7,481 bases of DNA from Actinomycetes bacterium (lineage in GTDB: Bacteria > Actinomycetota > Thermoleophilia > RBG-16-64-13). A program made the position numbers and the translations under genes. The DNA lies in NCBI GenBank assembly GCA_021815245.1, contig JAKAHF010000091.1, forward strand, positions 1 through 7,481, read 5' to 3'. Position 1 is the first letter of the stretch, and each line of letters opens with the position of its first letter. Positions 1-4,835 of this stretch are shown piece by piece. A model generated the notes under the pieces. It saw only the letters and a program-made list of their open reading frames with translations, had not been told where the DNA came from and did not search any database.

Positions 1-52
1 GCACACATGCGTGCGCCCTGCCGCCCCTTCGCTTCTCGCTATGCAGAATGCA

Positions 53-87
53 GTTCGGTAAGCTGTTCCGTGAGCGAAGTACCGAAC
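53..87. promoter_or_regulatory. Inverted repeat in the leader of the URO-D-family gene
   Basis: A perfect 8-bp inverted repeat (GTTCGGTA at 53-60, TACCGAAC at 80-87) encloses a 19-nt loop and ends about 50 nt before the start codon at 137. A second G/C-rich hairpin-prone stretch (CCCGG ... CCCGGG, about 100-116) follows. Together they could form a structured 5' leader or a protein-binding site. No -35/-10 pair was recognised in the 136 nt available, so the promoter is either not consensus-like or lies outside the window. That the repeat exists is seen directly; any regulatory role is inference. Confidence 0.35.
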
Positions 88-136
88 CACTGAGGCATCC
101 CGGTGGTGACCCGGGGGCCAGAAGGAGCGCGAAAAC

Positions 137-1408
137 ATGACCGCTGTCTCGACTGACTCGGCCAAGACGCCCGGCATTCTCGGAGAGGAGAGGGCGCAGC
201 GCATCCGCGATGCCATGCAGCTCAGACAGCCCGACAGGGTGCCGCTCATCATGTCGGCCGGCTACATGCTGGCCGACGTAGGTGGCGTGACGTGCCAGCA
301 GCTGCTCGAGGACCCCGATCTCGCCCAGCGCCTGCTCGAGATGACCGCTCAGGAGTTCGAACCCGATTCCATCGGCGGCCCTATCCCGGCCGACCCGGCG
401 CCGCATCTCATCTTGGGCGACCGCATGACCGCATGGCCGGGTCATGGTGTCAGCCCCGACATGCCATACCAGTTCGTCGAGAGCGAGTTCATGAAGGCCG
501 ACGAGTACGACGCGTTCCTCGACGATCCCACCGACTGGGTCATCCGCACCTACCTGCCCAGGGCATTCTCAGCACTCGAGCCCTTCGCCACGCTGCCTCC
601 GCTCAGCCTCTTCGTATCGGGGAGCATCTTCCTCGCCAACCTCGGGGGTCTCGCCGCGGGTCCGCTGGCCGACTCCTTCAGGGCGTTCGCCCGCGCCGCC
701 GAAGCTGTGGCCGACGGCGTCGAGCGCATGATCAAGAACCAAGCACGCATGGCCGAGCTCGGCTGGCCCGACCCGTTCTTGCGCGGGGTGATACTCACGG
801 CCCCGTTCGACATGATGTCCGACGCGCTCCGAGGCATGCGCGGCATCATGCTCGACCTCATGCGGCAGCCTGACAAGCTTCTCGAAGCCGAGGAGAAGAT
901 CGGCCGGGTCGAACTCGAGTACTCGATCAACCTGGCCAAGGCCATCGGGCTGGATCGCGCGTTCCTGCCGTTGCACCGCGGCTCCGATGGCTTCATGTCG
1001 CTCAAGCAGTTCGAGACCTTGTACTGGAAGCAGCTCAAGCACGTGCTCGTCAGCCTGGTCGAGAACGGCATCACGCCCGTGGTCTTCTACGAGGGATGCT
1101 GGGATCAGCGCCTCGAGTACTTGGCCGAACTGCCGAAGGGCAAGACCGTGGGGATGTTCCAGTCGAGCGATATCTTCAGGGTCAAGGAAGTGCTCGGAGA
1201 CACCATGTGCATCGTCGGCGGCATGCCCAACTCGCTTCTCAAGGCCGGGCCGGTCGAAGACATCCGGAGCCTCACCAAGAGGCTGTGCGAAGTGGTCGGC
1301 AAGGGCGGGGGCTACATGATGTCTACCGCCGTCGGCGAGATGGCGGGCACGAACCCCGAGCATGTCAAAGCCTGGATCGCGGCTACGAGGGAGTTCGGCT
1401 CCTACTAG
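137..1408 (+). CDS. Uroporphyrinogen decarboxylase / MtaA-superfamily protein
   Basis: A 423-residue protein of the URO-D superfamily, a TIM-barrel family that includes heme-pathway uroporphyrinogen decarboxylase and the corrinoid-dependent methyltransferases MtaA/MtbA/CmuA. The N-terminal 'RQPDRVPLIMSAGY' segment (about residues 30-43), the 'VVFYEGCWD' segment (about 315-323) and the C-terminal 'KGGGYMMSTAVGEMAG' segment followed by 'NPEHVKAW' fit the methyltransferase-like branch rather than heme-pathway HemE. In MtaA-type enzymes the zinc motif at this strand is HxC; here Cys321 is kept but the position two before it is Glu319, so zinc ligation may differ. The ATG at 137 has a good ribosome site (GAAGGAG, 9 nt upstream). 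No corrinoid protein or methyltransferase partner lies in the window; the next gene on the same strand is an FNT channel 374 bp away. The likely role is cytoplasmic methyl-group transfer, possibly demethylation of a small molecule. The family call is firm; the substrate is unknown. Confidence 0.85.
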   Translation: MTAVSTDSAKTPGILGEERAQRIRDAMQLRQPDRVPLIMSAGYMLADVGGVTCQQLLEDPDLAQRLLEMTAQEFEPDSIGGPIPADPAPHLILGDRMTAWPGHGVSPDMPYQFVESEFMKADEYDAFLDDPTDWVIRTYLPRAFSALEPFATLPPLSLFVSGSIFLANLGGLAAGPLADSFRAFARAAEAVADGVERMIKNQARMAELGWPDPFLRGVILTAPFDMMSDALRGMRGIMLDLMRQPDKLLEAEEKIGRVELEYSINLAKAIGLDRAFLPLHRGSDGFMSLKQFETLYWKQLKHVLVSLVENGITPVVFYEGCWDQRLEYLAELPKGKTVGMFQSSDIFRVKEVLGDTMCIVGGMPNSLLKAGPVEDIRSLTKRLCEVVGKGGGYMMSTAVGEMAGTNPEHVKAWIAATREFGSY

Positions 1409-1412
1409 ATAG

Positions 1413-1493
1413 GGCGCACTGGCGTACGCTCGTCCCTCCGCCTGCGATCGCTCCGCTAACGACCGCTCCGGGGCGAGCGCACGCCATTGCGCC
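1413..1493. repeat. Long imperfect inverted repeat downstream of the URO-D-family gene
   Basis: Two 20-nt arms, 1413-1432 and 1474-1493, are complementary at 18 of 20 positions around a 41-nt loop that itself contains the palindrome GCGATCGC (1444-1451). It begins 5 nt after the stop codon at 1406-1408. The position suggests a transcription-ending or mRNA-stabilising structure for the upstream gene, but there is no T-run, so a classical intrinsic terminator is not shown. A dispersed palindromic element is an alternative. Confidence 0.55.
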
Positions 1494-1585
1494 AGACAGG
1501 GGCCACTCACTTCAGGCGCGACCTGGCGGGGTGCCGCACCGCCGCCGGTAACCTGGTCCTAGTCGCTCGGCTCGCTTCGCCTTGC

Positions 1586-1619
1586 CTCGCTTTCCTGGCC
1601 TCGCTTTCCTGGCCTCGCT
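1586..1619. repeat. Short tandem repeat, 14-bp unit
   Basis: The unit CTCGCTTTCCTGGC occurs twice in perfect tandem (1586-1599, 1600-1613) and is followed by a partial third copy (1614-1619). The surroundings (about 1560-1645) are rich in further CTCGCTT/CTCGG variants, so the tract looks grown by slippage. It is pyrimidine-rich on the + strand. No convincing gene was found in it: the 84-residue frame at 1487-1741 is compositionally driven by the repeat. Confidence 0.7.
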
Positions 1620-1718
1620 TCGCCTCGGCCGGCCTCGTCTCGTTCGGCGCCTCTTTGCGGAGGCTCCCTTCTCGCGATCTCTCTACCGCCGCGGAAAGAT
1701 CTTCCGTACCCTCTATCG

Positions 1719-1752
1719 CATTTAGCTATATAACTATATAATTAGTCATTGT
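1719..1752 (+). promoter_or_regulatory. AT-rich island, probable promoter region of the FNT gene
   Basis: This is a sharp AT-rich patch in otherwise GC-rich DNA. It contains a direct repeat of CTATATAA (1726-1733 and 1734-1741), and the second copy creates a perfect TATAAT -10 hexamer at 1737-1742, about 40 nt before the FNT start codon. No good TTGACA-like -35 box is present at the expected distance, so an activator may be needed. The duplicated 8-mer could be part of a regulator site. Placement and composition support a promoter; the regulator is unknown. Confidence 0.5.
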
Positions 1753-1782
1753 CAGTGTCCCCCAGACAGGAGACGGTACGTC

Positions 1783-2682
1783 ATGGACTTCCGCATCGAC
1801 GCCTTGCTTCCCGCGGAAATGGCCGCTCGCGCTGAACAGGGCGGCATCAAGAAGGCCCACCTGGACTTTCCGCATATGCTTGCCCTCGCCATACTCGCCG
1901 GGGCTTTCATCGCGCTTGGTGCGATGTTCGCTACCACGGTCACTGCCGGTAGCTCGACCGTGACAGGCCTCGACGGCCAGGTTGCCTTTCTCGCCGGTAT
2001 GCCCTACGGCATCGTGAAGCTGATCTCGGGCGTTGCTTTCAGCCTCGGCCTGATCCTGGTCGTCGTGGCGGGAGCCGAGCTCTTCACCGGCAACAACCTC
2101 ATCGTGATGGCGTGGGCGGGTCGCAAGGTCAGCACGAAGCGCCTGCTGGGCAACTGGGGGACCGTCTGGCTCGGCAACTTTATCGGTGCGATCGCGACCG
2201 CGGGTCTCATGCTGGCGACGGGGCAATACACGTTCAGCCACGGCGCGGTGGGAGCGGCGATCCTATCGACGGCCCAAGCGAAGGCCGGTCTCGGATGGGA
2301 TCATGCGCTCGTGCTGGGCGTCATGTGCAACGCCCTCGTCTGTCTCGCCGTTTGGCTTACCTTCAGTGCGCGAAGCACCACCGACAAGATCCTTGCCATC
2401 ATCCCTCCGGTCACCGCTTTCGTGGCGGCGGGCTTCGAGCACTGCGTGGCCAACATGTACTTCATCCCTCTGGGGCTCTTCGTGAAGGCCGTCGCGCCGG
2501 AGTCGTTCTGGACCGAGATCGGCAAGTCGGCGGCCGACTACCCCGACCTCACCTGGGGGAATCTCTTCACAAACAACCTGATTCCCGTGACGATCGGCAA
2601 TGTCATCGGCGGCACGCTGCTCGTGGGCGCCGTGTACTGGTTCGTCTATCTGCACAAGAAATCGGAGGCTCCGGTCGCGTAG
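1783..2682 (+). CDS. Formate/nitrite transporter (FNT) family channel
   Basis: A 299-residue integral membrane protein of the FNT family, pentameric channels that carry formate, nitrite or hydrosulfide across the cytoplasmic membrane. Length is typical. Visible family features are 'AGAELFTGNN' (about residues 96-105), 'MCNALVCLAVWL', 'AGFEHCVANMYFIPLG' with the pore histidine at 220, and 'NNLIPVTIGNVIGG' near the C-terminus. About six hydrophobic helices can be traced, ending in a short charged tail. The ATG at 1783 is preceded by AGGAG with roughly 10 nt spacing. The extra-membrane loop between the first two helices ('TTVTAGSSTVTGLDGQ') looks family-normal. Formate is a plausible substrate beside a one-carbon-type enzyme, but sequence alone does not separate FocA-, NirC- and hydrosulfide-type members, so no gene symbol is given. 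Confidence 0.93.
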   Translation: MDFRIDALLPAEMAARAEQGGIKKAHLDFPHMLALAILAGAFIALGAMFATTVTAGSSTVTGLDGQVAFLAGMPYGIVKLISGVAFSLGLILVVVAGAELFTGNNLIVMAWAGRKVSTKRLLGNWGTVWLGNFIGAIATAGLMLATGQYTFSHGAVGAAILSTAQAKAGLGWDHALVLGVMCNALVCLAVWLTFSARSTTDKILAIIPPVTAFVAAGFEHCVANMYFIPLGLFVKAVAPESFWTEIGKSAADYPDLTWGNLFTNNLIPVTIGNVIGGTLLVGAVYWFVYLHKKSEAPVA

Positions 2683-2702
2683 AGGGCGTGCTGACAATCG
2701 CG

Positions 2703-2737
2703 GGGCCGCGGGCGGCGCGTGAGGCCTCCCGCGGCCT
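2703..2737 (+). terminator. GC-rich hairpin after the FNT gene
   Basis: Arms GCCGCGGG (2705-2712) and CCCGCGGC (2728-2735), extendable by one or two outer pairs, enclose a 15-nt loop. The hairpin begins 21 nt after the FNT stop codon. It lacks a T-run, so it may act as a weak or factor-assisted terminator. Its place between convergent transcription units supports a boundary role. Confidence 0.45.
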
Positions 2738-2770
2738 GCACCTTCAGAACGGCAGACACGGCGGCGAAGT

Positions 2771-2810
2771 CGTTCGTGCCCGTTGGCCATGGACAACGCC
2801 CGGAGTTGAC
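2771..2810 (-). other. Possible decayed attC relic at the distal end of the cassette array
   Basis: The + strand sequence GCCCGTTGGCCATGG (about 2779-2793) matches a conserved inner block of the attC sites at 4684-4775 (GCCCGTTGCCCATGG) and 3265-3357 (GCCCGCTGGCCATGG). A GGTCAAC box (minus strand, about 2804-2810) lies to one side. The outer boxes do not fit the RYYYAAC/GTTRRRY consensus well and overall symmetry is poor. It is read as a remnant of the site that once closed the VOC cassette. The shared block is visible; the interpretation is tentative. Confidence 0.35.
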
Positions 2811-2842
2811 CGCACGCGCCTGTTCCACGGTGACTCGCGGCC

Positions 2843-2868
2843 GCACCGACCCCGATCCGAGGGGGTGC
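2843..2868 (-). terminator. Hairpin just after the VOC gene
   Basis: Arms GCACC-GA-CCCC (2843-2853) and GGGGGTGC (2861-2868) pair around a 7-nt loop with a 2-nt bulge, 5 nt beyond the VOC stop codon on the minus strand. A further GTGAC/GTCAC pair (2830-2834, 2873-2877) could extend it. There is no T-tract in either direction. It may end transcription leaving the cassette array before it meets the FNT gene. Confidence 0.4.
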
Positions 2869-2873
2869 CTCCG

Positions 2874-3242
2874 TCACTCGACCTTGGAGAACTGCATCAA
2901 CTCGATGGGACAGCCGTCGTCGACGATCATCGCGACGCGCACGCCGGCCGAGGGCGAGTTGGGAGCGGTGATCACCCGCTTGTCGATGAGGGCGGCTTCC
3001 AGGTCGTCGACCTCGAAGGCGAGATGCGGCATGGACTTCACCAGGTCGTGCACGGGACTGTCCGAGGCGAAGCGCATCCACTGCACGCCGTAGGCGCTCG
3101 ATTCGAATCCCGAGACGAACATGCCATATCCAGGGACCTCGACCTCGCCCGGGATCACGCGATCGGTTGGGATGCCCAGGTGGTGGAAGCGCCATCCCCA
3201 GCGCTCGATGGCTGCGGGTGGCTGCGTGTCCTCGCGATGCAT
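2874..3242 (-). CDS. VOC (glyoxalase/dioxygenase-fold) family protein, cassette gene
   Basis: A 122-residue protein with a single VOC domain: 'FHHLGIPT' (residues 19-26), 'MPHLAFEVDDLEAAL' (71-85) and 'MIVDDGCPIELMQF' (105-118). His21, His73 and Glu114 fall where VOC enzymes place metal ligands; a fourth ligand in the middle strand is not obvious. VOC proteins work as dimers and include lyases, epimerases, dioxygenases and resistance proteins that sequester drugs; the substrate here cannot be told. The open frame extends upstream through the attC-like site, but the ATG at 3242 is chosen because GGAGGAGG lies 7 nt before it and homology begins just after. It is the last recognisable gene of the minus-strand array, facing the FNT gene, with an attC-like site (3265-3357) directly upstream. 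Confidence 0.82.
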   Translation of the reverse strand: MHREDTQPPAAIERWGWRFHHLGIPTDRVIPGEVEVPGYGMFVSGFESSAYGVQWMRFASDSPVHDLVKSMPHLAFEVDDLEAALIDKRVITAPNSPSAGVRVAMIVDDGCPIELMQFSKVE

Positions 3243-3568
3243 GTGGCCTCCTCCAACTCCATCCGTCGAACGTTCAAGCGCGTCGGCCGCGCCCGCTGGC
3301 CATGGTACTCCTGGCAGAGGACGAAGCAGGCGGTCGGCTGCAGGCAGACTACGGTCAGAACCGCTCCGACAACGACATTCTGAAGCCAGAGCCCGTATCC
3401 AACACCGCTTCGGCTCATCACGAAACCTCCGACGACTAGCGCCGGAACGGCAGCCAGCGATGCGAGCAATCCTCGTACACGTGATGAACGGTGTTCTGCG
3501 ACAGATTCCGACGATGTGACCAAGCCTGATCCCTCCAGGACGCCCAACGATTCGGCGTATTGCTTCAC
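3155..3568 (-). CDS. Small two-helix membrane protein, probably damaged at both ends
   Basis: The frame starting at GTG 3568 encodes 137 residues. Two hydrophobic segments ('LLASLAAVPALVVGGFVM' and 'LWLQNVVVGAVLTVVCL') suggest a small inner-membrane protein. Two oddities argue that the gene is broken. First, protein-like sequence ('REFREEAEACAYFVKQYAESL') continues upstream of 3568 in the same frame to about 3646 with no start codon. The well-placed GTG at 3654, behind GGGAGG, is in another frame and stops at 3565, so a single-base shift near 3640-3655 would restore one gene. Second, the frame reads straight through the decayed attC site and into the VOC gene region, so the C-terminal 40-45 residues are probably not native. 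The cassette start box GTTAGGC (3672-3678) lies upstream. I do not recognise the family. Confidence 0.4.
   Translation of the reverse strand: MKQYAESLGVLEGSGLVTSSESVAEHRSSRVRGLLASLAAVPALVVGGFVMSRSGVGYGLWLQNVVVGAVLTVVCLQPTACFVLCQEYHGQRARPTRLNVRRMELEEATCIARTRSHPQPSSAGDGASTTWASQPIA
3265..3357 (-). other. attC-like recombination site (decayed), between the membrane-protein and VOC cassettes
   Basis: About 93 bp, clearly related to the site at 4684-4775. Shared are the inner arm TCGGCTGCAGGC (+ strand, about 3334-3345), the block GCGCCCGCTGGCCATGGTAC (18 of 20 matching) and GCGCGTCGGCCGCGCC. The minus-strand proximal box is GTTCGAC (3265-3271), one base off GTTRRRY. The distal box aligned to GTCCAAC reads TGACCGT and has lost the consensus. 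It is therefore probably inactive or poorly active. Confidence 0.65.
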
Positions 3569-3969
3569 GAAGTAGGCACAAGCTTCGGCCTCTTCCCGAA
3601 ACTCGCGAGGTGCTCCGCCGGGGTATTTCCCAACGGTCGGAAAGGCTTACGCACAGCACCTCCCTTTGTTCGCCTAACGTCGCAGTTCAGCGGCCGCGCG
3701 CTACGCCATACGCGCACGACCGTGACAACGGCCTCATCCCGCCGATAGACGATGCGAAACGGCGGATGCTCGAGCTCGCGAAGCCACGGCGTCTCAAACT
3801 CCGGTACGACCCGGCCGCTGTCGGGGACCATGGCTAACTGTCTCACGCGTTCCACGATCTCTAGCACCATGCGCGTGCCAACCTGCGGGACTTCTTGAGA
3901 CGCGTACCAGTCGAGAATATCGCCACGCGCCGATCGGGCGAAGCCGATCTGACATCGGGGTTGGTTCAT
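3565..3969 (-). CDS. RelE/ParE-family toxin with a read-through C-terminus
   Basis: Residues about 1-92 look like a RelE/ParE-superfamily toxin: 'ARGDILDWYASQEVPQVGTRMVLEIVERV' (two amphipathic helices), 'PDSGRVVPE', 'WLRELEHPPFRIVYR' and 'VTVVRVWRSARPL', the usual order and ending of the fold. ParE members poison gyrase and RelE members cut mRNA on the ribosome; the subtype is not settled here. The ATG at 3969 overlaps the stop of a short upstream ORF (ATGA), the coupling expected of an antitoxin-toxin pair. After 'RPL' the frame enters an attC half-site (GTTAGGC, 3672-3678) and continues into the next cassette to stop at 3565, adding about 40 foreign residues to a domain normally near 95-100 long. 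A deletion that removed the natural stop and the first half of the attC would explain this. Activity is uncertain. Confidence 0.72.
   Translation of the reverse strand: MNQPRCQIGFARSARGDILDWYASQEVPQVGTRMVLEIVERVRQLAMVPDSGRVVPEFETPWLRELEHPPFRIVYRRDEAVVTVVRVWRSARPLNCDVRRTKGGAVRKPFRPLGNTPAEHLASFGKRPKLVPTS
3672..3700 (-). other. attC half-site (L'-R' side only)
   Basis: On the minus strand this reads CGGCCGCTGAACTGC then GACGTTAGGC, matching the proximal half of the good sites (for example CGGCTGACCGGC then GAACGTTAGGC at 6663-6690). The following bases, GTTAGGCGAAC, are identical to the start of the cassette at 6659-6669. No matching distal half is found, because the ParE-like coding sequence occupies that place. 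It marks the start of the small-membrane-protein cassette. Confidence 0.55.
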
Positions 3970-4055
3970 TCGAGACCAAGCGAGCGGACGACCTCGTCAA
4001 GGGGCATGACCCGCCCAGCCTCGATATCAGCCAGACCCGCGACCACCGCCCTCAT
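3966..4055 (-). CDS. Very short antitoxin-like ORF preceding the ParE-like toxin
   Basis: The frame encodes 29 residues, MRAVVAGLADIEAGRVMPLD followed by EVVRSLGLE. This resembles the C-terminal end of small RelE/ParE-partner antitoxins, which often end in 'GLADIEAGRV..EEV...LG'. Its stop (TGA, 3966-3968) overlaps the toxin ATG. In the same frame the sequence continues upstream as SQEERDF, then an in-frame TGA (4077-4079), then VTRRS back to a GTG at 4094, two bases from the cassette start box. A 43-residue antitoxin interrupted by one nonsense codon, or an antitoxin whose N-terminal DNA-binding part was lost when the cassette formed, are both possible. No strong ribosome site precedes the ATG. 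Overlap and sequence character support the call; function is inferred. Confidence 0.5.
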   Translation of the reverse strand: MRAVVAGLADIEAGRVMPLDEVVRSLGLE

Positions 4056-4095
4056 GAAGTCGCGTTCTTCTTGGCTTCAGCTGCGCCGCGTCACA

Positions 4096-4158
4096 GTGCA
4101 ACTATCGGGCCGAGCGTAGCACGCGAGGCGCCGCGTCCGTCGGAAGCGCGGGTTGGAT
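4096..4158 (-). other. attC site after the ASCH cassette
   Basis: 63 bp. On the minus strand the distal box is ATCCAAC (4152-4158), the exact complement of the ASCH cassette's own start box GTTGGAT (4684-4690). The proximal box is GTTGCAC (4096-4102). The centre forms a strong hairpin around ACGCG-A-GGCGCC-GCGT (about 4121-4137). The inner arms pair less well than in the sites at 5538 and 6663. It starts 19 nt past the ASCH stop codon. Confidence 0.65.
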
Positions 4159-4180
4159 GGATCGCGGTGGCGTATACGCT

Positions 4181-4666
4181 TCAGCTATCCGAAGACGAGT
4201 CGCCGAGCACGACCTCGAAGCACTCGCACACTACTGGCATCGATGGTTCAAACGTCCGGTTGGCGCCGGCCAGTTCGCGAGTGAAGGCGGCCTCATGCGC
4301 CTCGCGCCAGTAGCTGAGAGAGCCGTCGCCCTCTCCTTCGATGGCCGCGAACTCCGGACTCACCGCTTCGAACGGGATGACCTCGACGGAGGTGGTGCGG
4401 ATCACGCAGCGCGCCTGACCTTCCCAGTCCGTGACGATGCTGAGGTCTCCAACTGCCGGGAGCGGCTCGCCTTCCGCCTCGTAGGACCAGAGCAGACCCG
4501 CGGTGGCGCGTTTCGTTCCGGCCAGCACGAGATCCGCGAGTTCGTTGGCGTCGGACTCGTTGTCGCAGAAGTGCCACGCAGAGTACACGGTTCCTTCAGT
4601 GGTGAGATCAGGACGTGCACTTGCCAGTGCCGACCACATCGCTGTGACTGATTCCGAATTGGCCAC
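4181..4666 (-). CDS. ASCH-domain protein, cassette gene
   Basis: 161 residues covering a full-length ASCH domain, a PUA-like beta-barrel fold. Members are linked to RNA binding; some act as ribonucleases or as amidohydrolases on acetylated cytidine. Hallmarks are 'LADLVLAGTKRATAGLLWSY' (about residues 43-62, with Lys52 and Thr55), 'GEPLPAVGDLSIVTD' (66-80), 'VIRTTSVEVIPF' (88-99), 'EGEGDGSLSYWREAHEAAF' (110-128) and a closing 'VVCECFEVV'. All expected blocks are present, so the gene looks intact. The start is the GTG at 4666, preceded by AAGGATGA at good spacing; a nearby ATG is out of frame. The cassette start box GTTGGAT lies 17 nt upstream and its attC follows the stop by 22 nt. No own promoter was recognised, so it probably depends on upstream transcription. 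The molecular target is unknown. Confidence 0.85.
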   Translation of the reverse strand: MANSESVTAMWSALASARPDLTTEGTVYSAWHFCDNESDANELADLVLAGTKRATAGLLWSYEAEGEPLPAVGDLSIVTDWEGQARCVIRTTSVEVIPFEAVSPEFAAIEGEGDGSLSYWREAHEAAFTRELAGANRTFEPSMPVVCECFEVVLGDSSSDS

Positions 4667-4683
4667 GACTCATCCTTGATTCC

Positions 4684-4775
4684 ATCCAACGTCTAGCGCG
4701 TCAGCCGCGCCCGTTGCCCATGGTACGCCATGCAGTGGGCAACGTCGCCAAGTCGGCTGCAGGCGACTGTTGGAC
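4684..4775 (-). other. attC site after the lipoprotein cassette (long type)
   Basis: 92 bp. Minus-strand distal box GTCCAAC (4769-4775), then CAGCCGAC inner arm, a long loop with an inner stem (GTTGCCCA ... TGGGCAAC), inner arm CGGCTGAC and proximal box GTTGGAT (4684-4690). The distal box is the exact complement of the lipoprotein cassette's start box GTTGGAC (5538-5544). The TGCAGCC arm carries one more base than GTCAGCC opposite, as in the short sites, fixing the orientation as minus. It is longer than the 61-63 bp sites elsewhere in the array. Confidence 0.82.
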
Positions 4776-4835
4776 GTCGGCTCGCCTATCGGCACCGCGA
4801 GTAGTTGGAAGGAGTAGCGGTGAGGTGTCACCCTT

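Noticed and set aside
52..130. Resemblance to the 3' part of a cobalamin riboswitch (CCACTG at 87-92, then a hairpin, then GCCAGAAG at 117-124) ahead of a possibly corrinoid-linked enzyme
   Set aside because: The upstream core elements of a B12 riboswitch were not found in the 85 bases available, and the shared words are short. A riboswitch covariance search with more upstream sequence would decide.
569..1510. 313-residue open frame on the minus strand across the URO-D-family gene
   Set aside because: Arises from the high-GC codon pattern of the opposite-strand gene; the protein shows no family features, while the + strand frame is a clear family member.
1487..1741. 84-residue + strand ORF in the intergenic region before the FNT gene
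   Set aside because: Its sequence is dictated by the pyrimidine-rich tandem repeat, and it has no ribosome site.
2263..3195. 310-residue minus-strand frame over the FNT and VOC genes
   Set aside because: Arg-rich shadow frame; the VOC domain lies in a different frame with a strong ribosome site.
2112..3383. 423-residue + strand open frame overlapping the FNT and VOC genes
   Set aside because: It is Arg/His/Gly-rich in the manner of GC-rich shadow frames and overlaps two well-supported genes in other frames.
3243..3659. Extending the VOC gene upstream to GTG 3659 (261 residues)
   Set aside because: The additional N-terminal 139 residues come from the attC site and a neighbouring cassette in another frame; the ATG at 3242 has GGAGGAGG at proper spacing.
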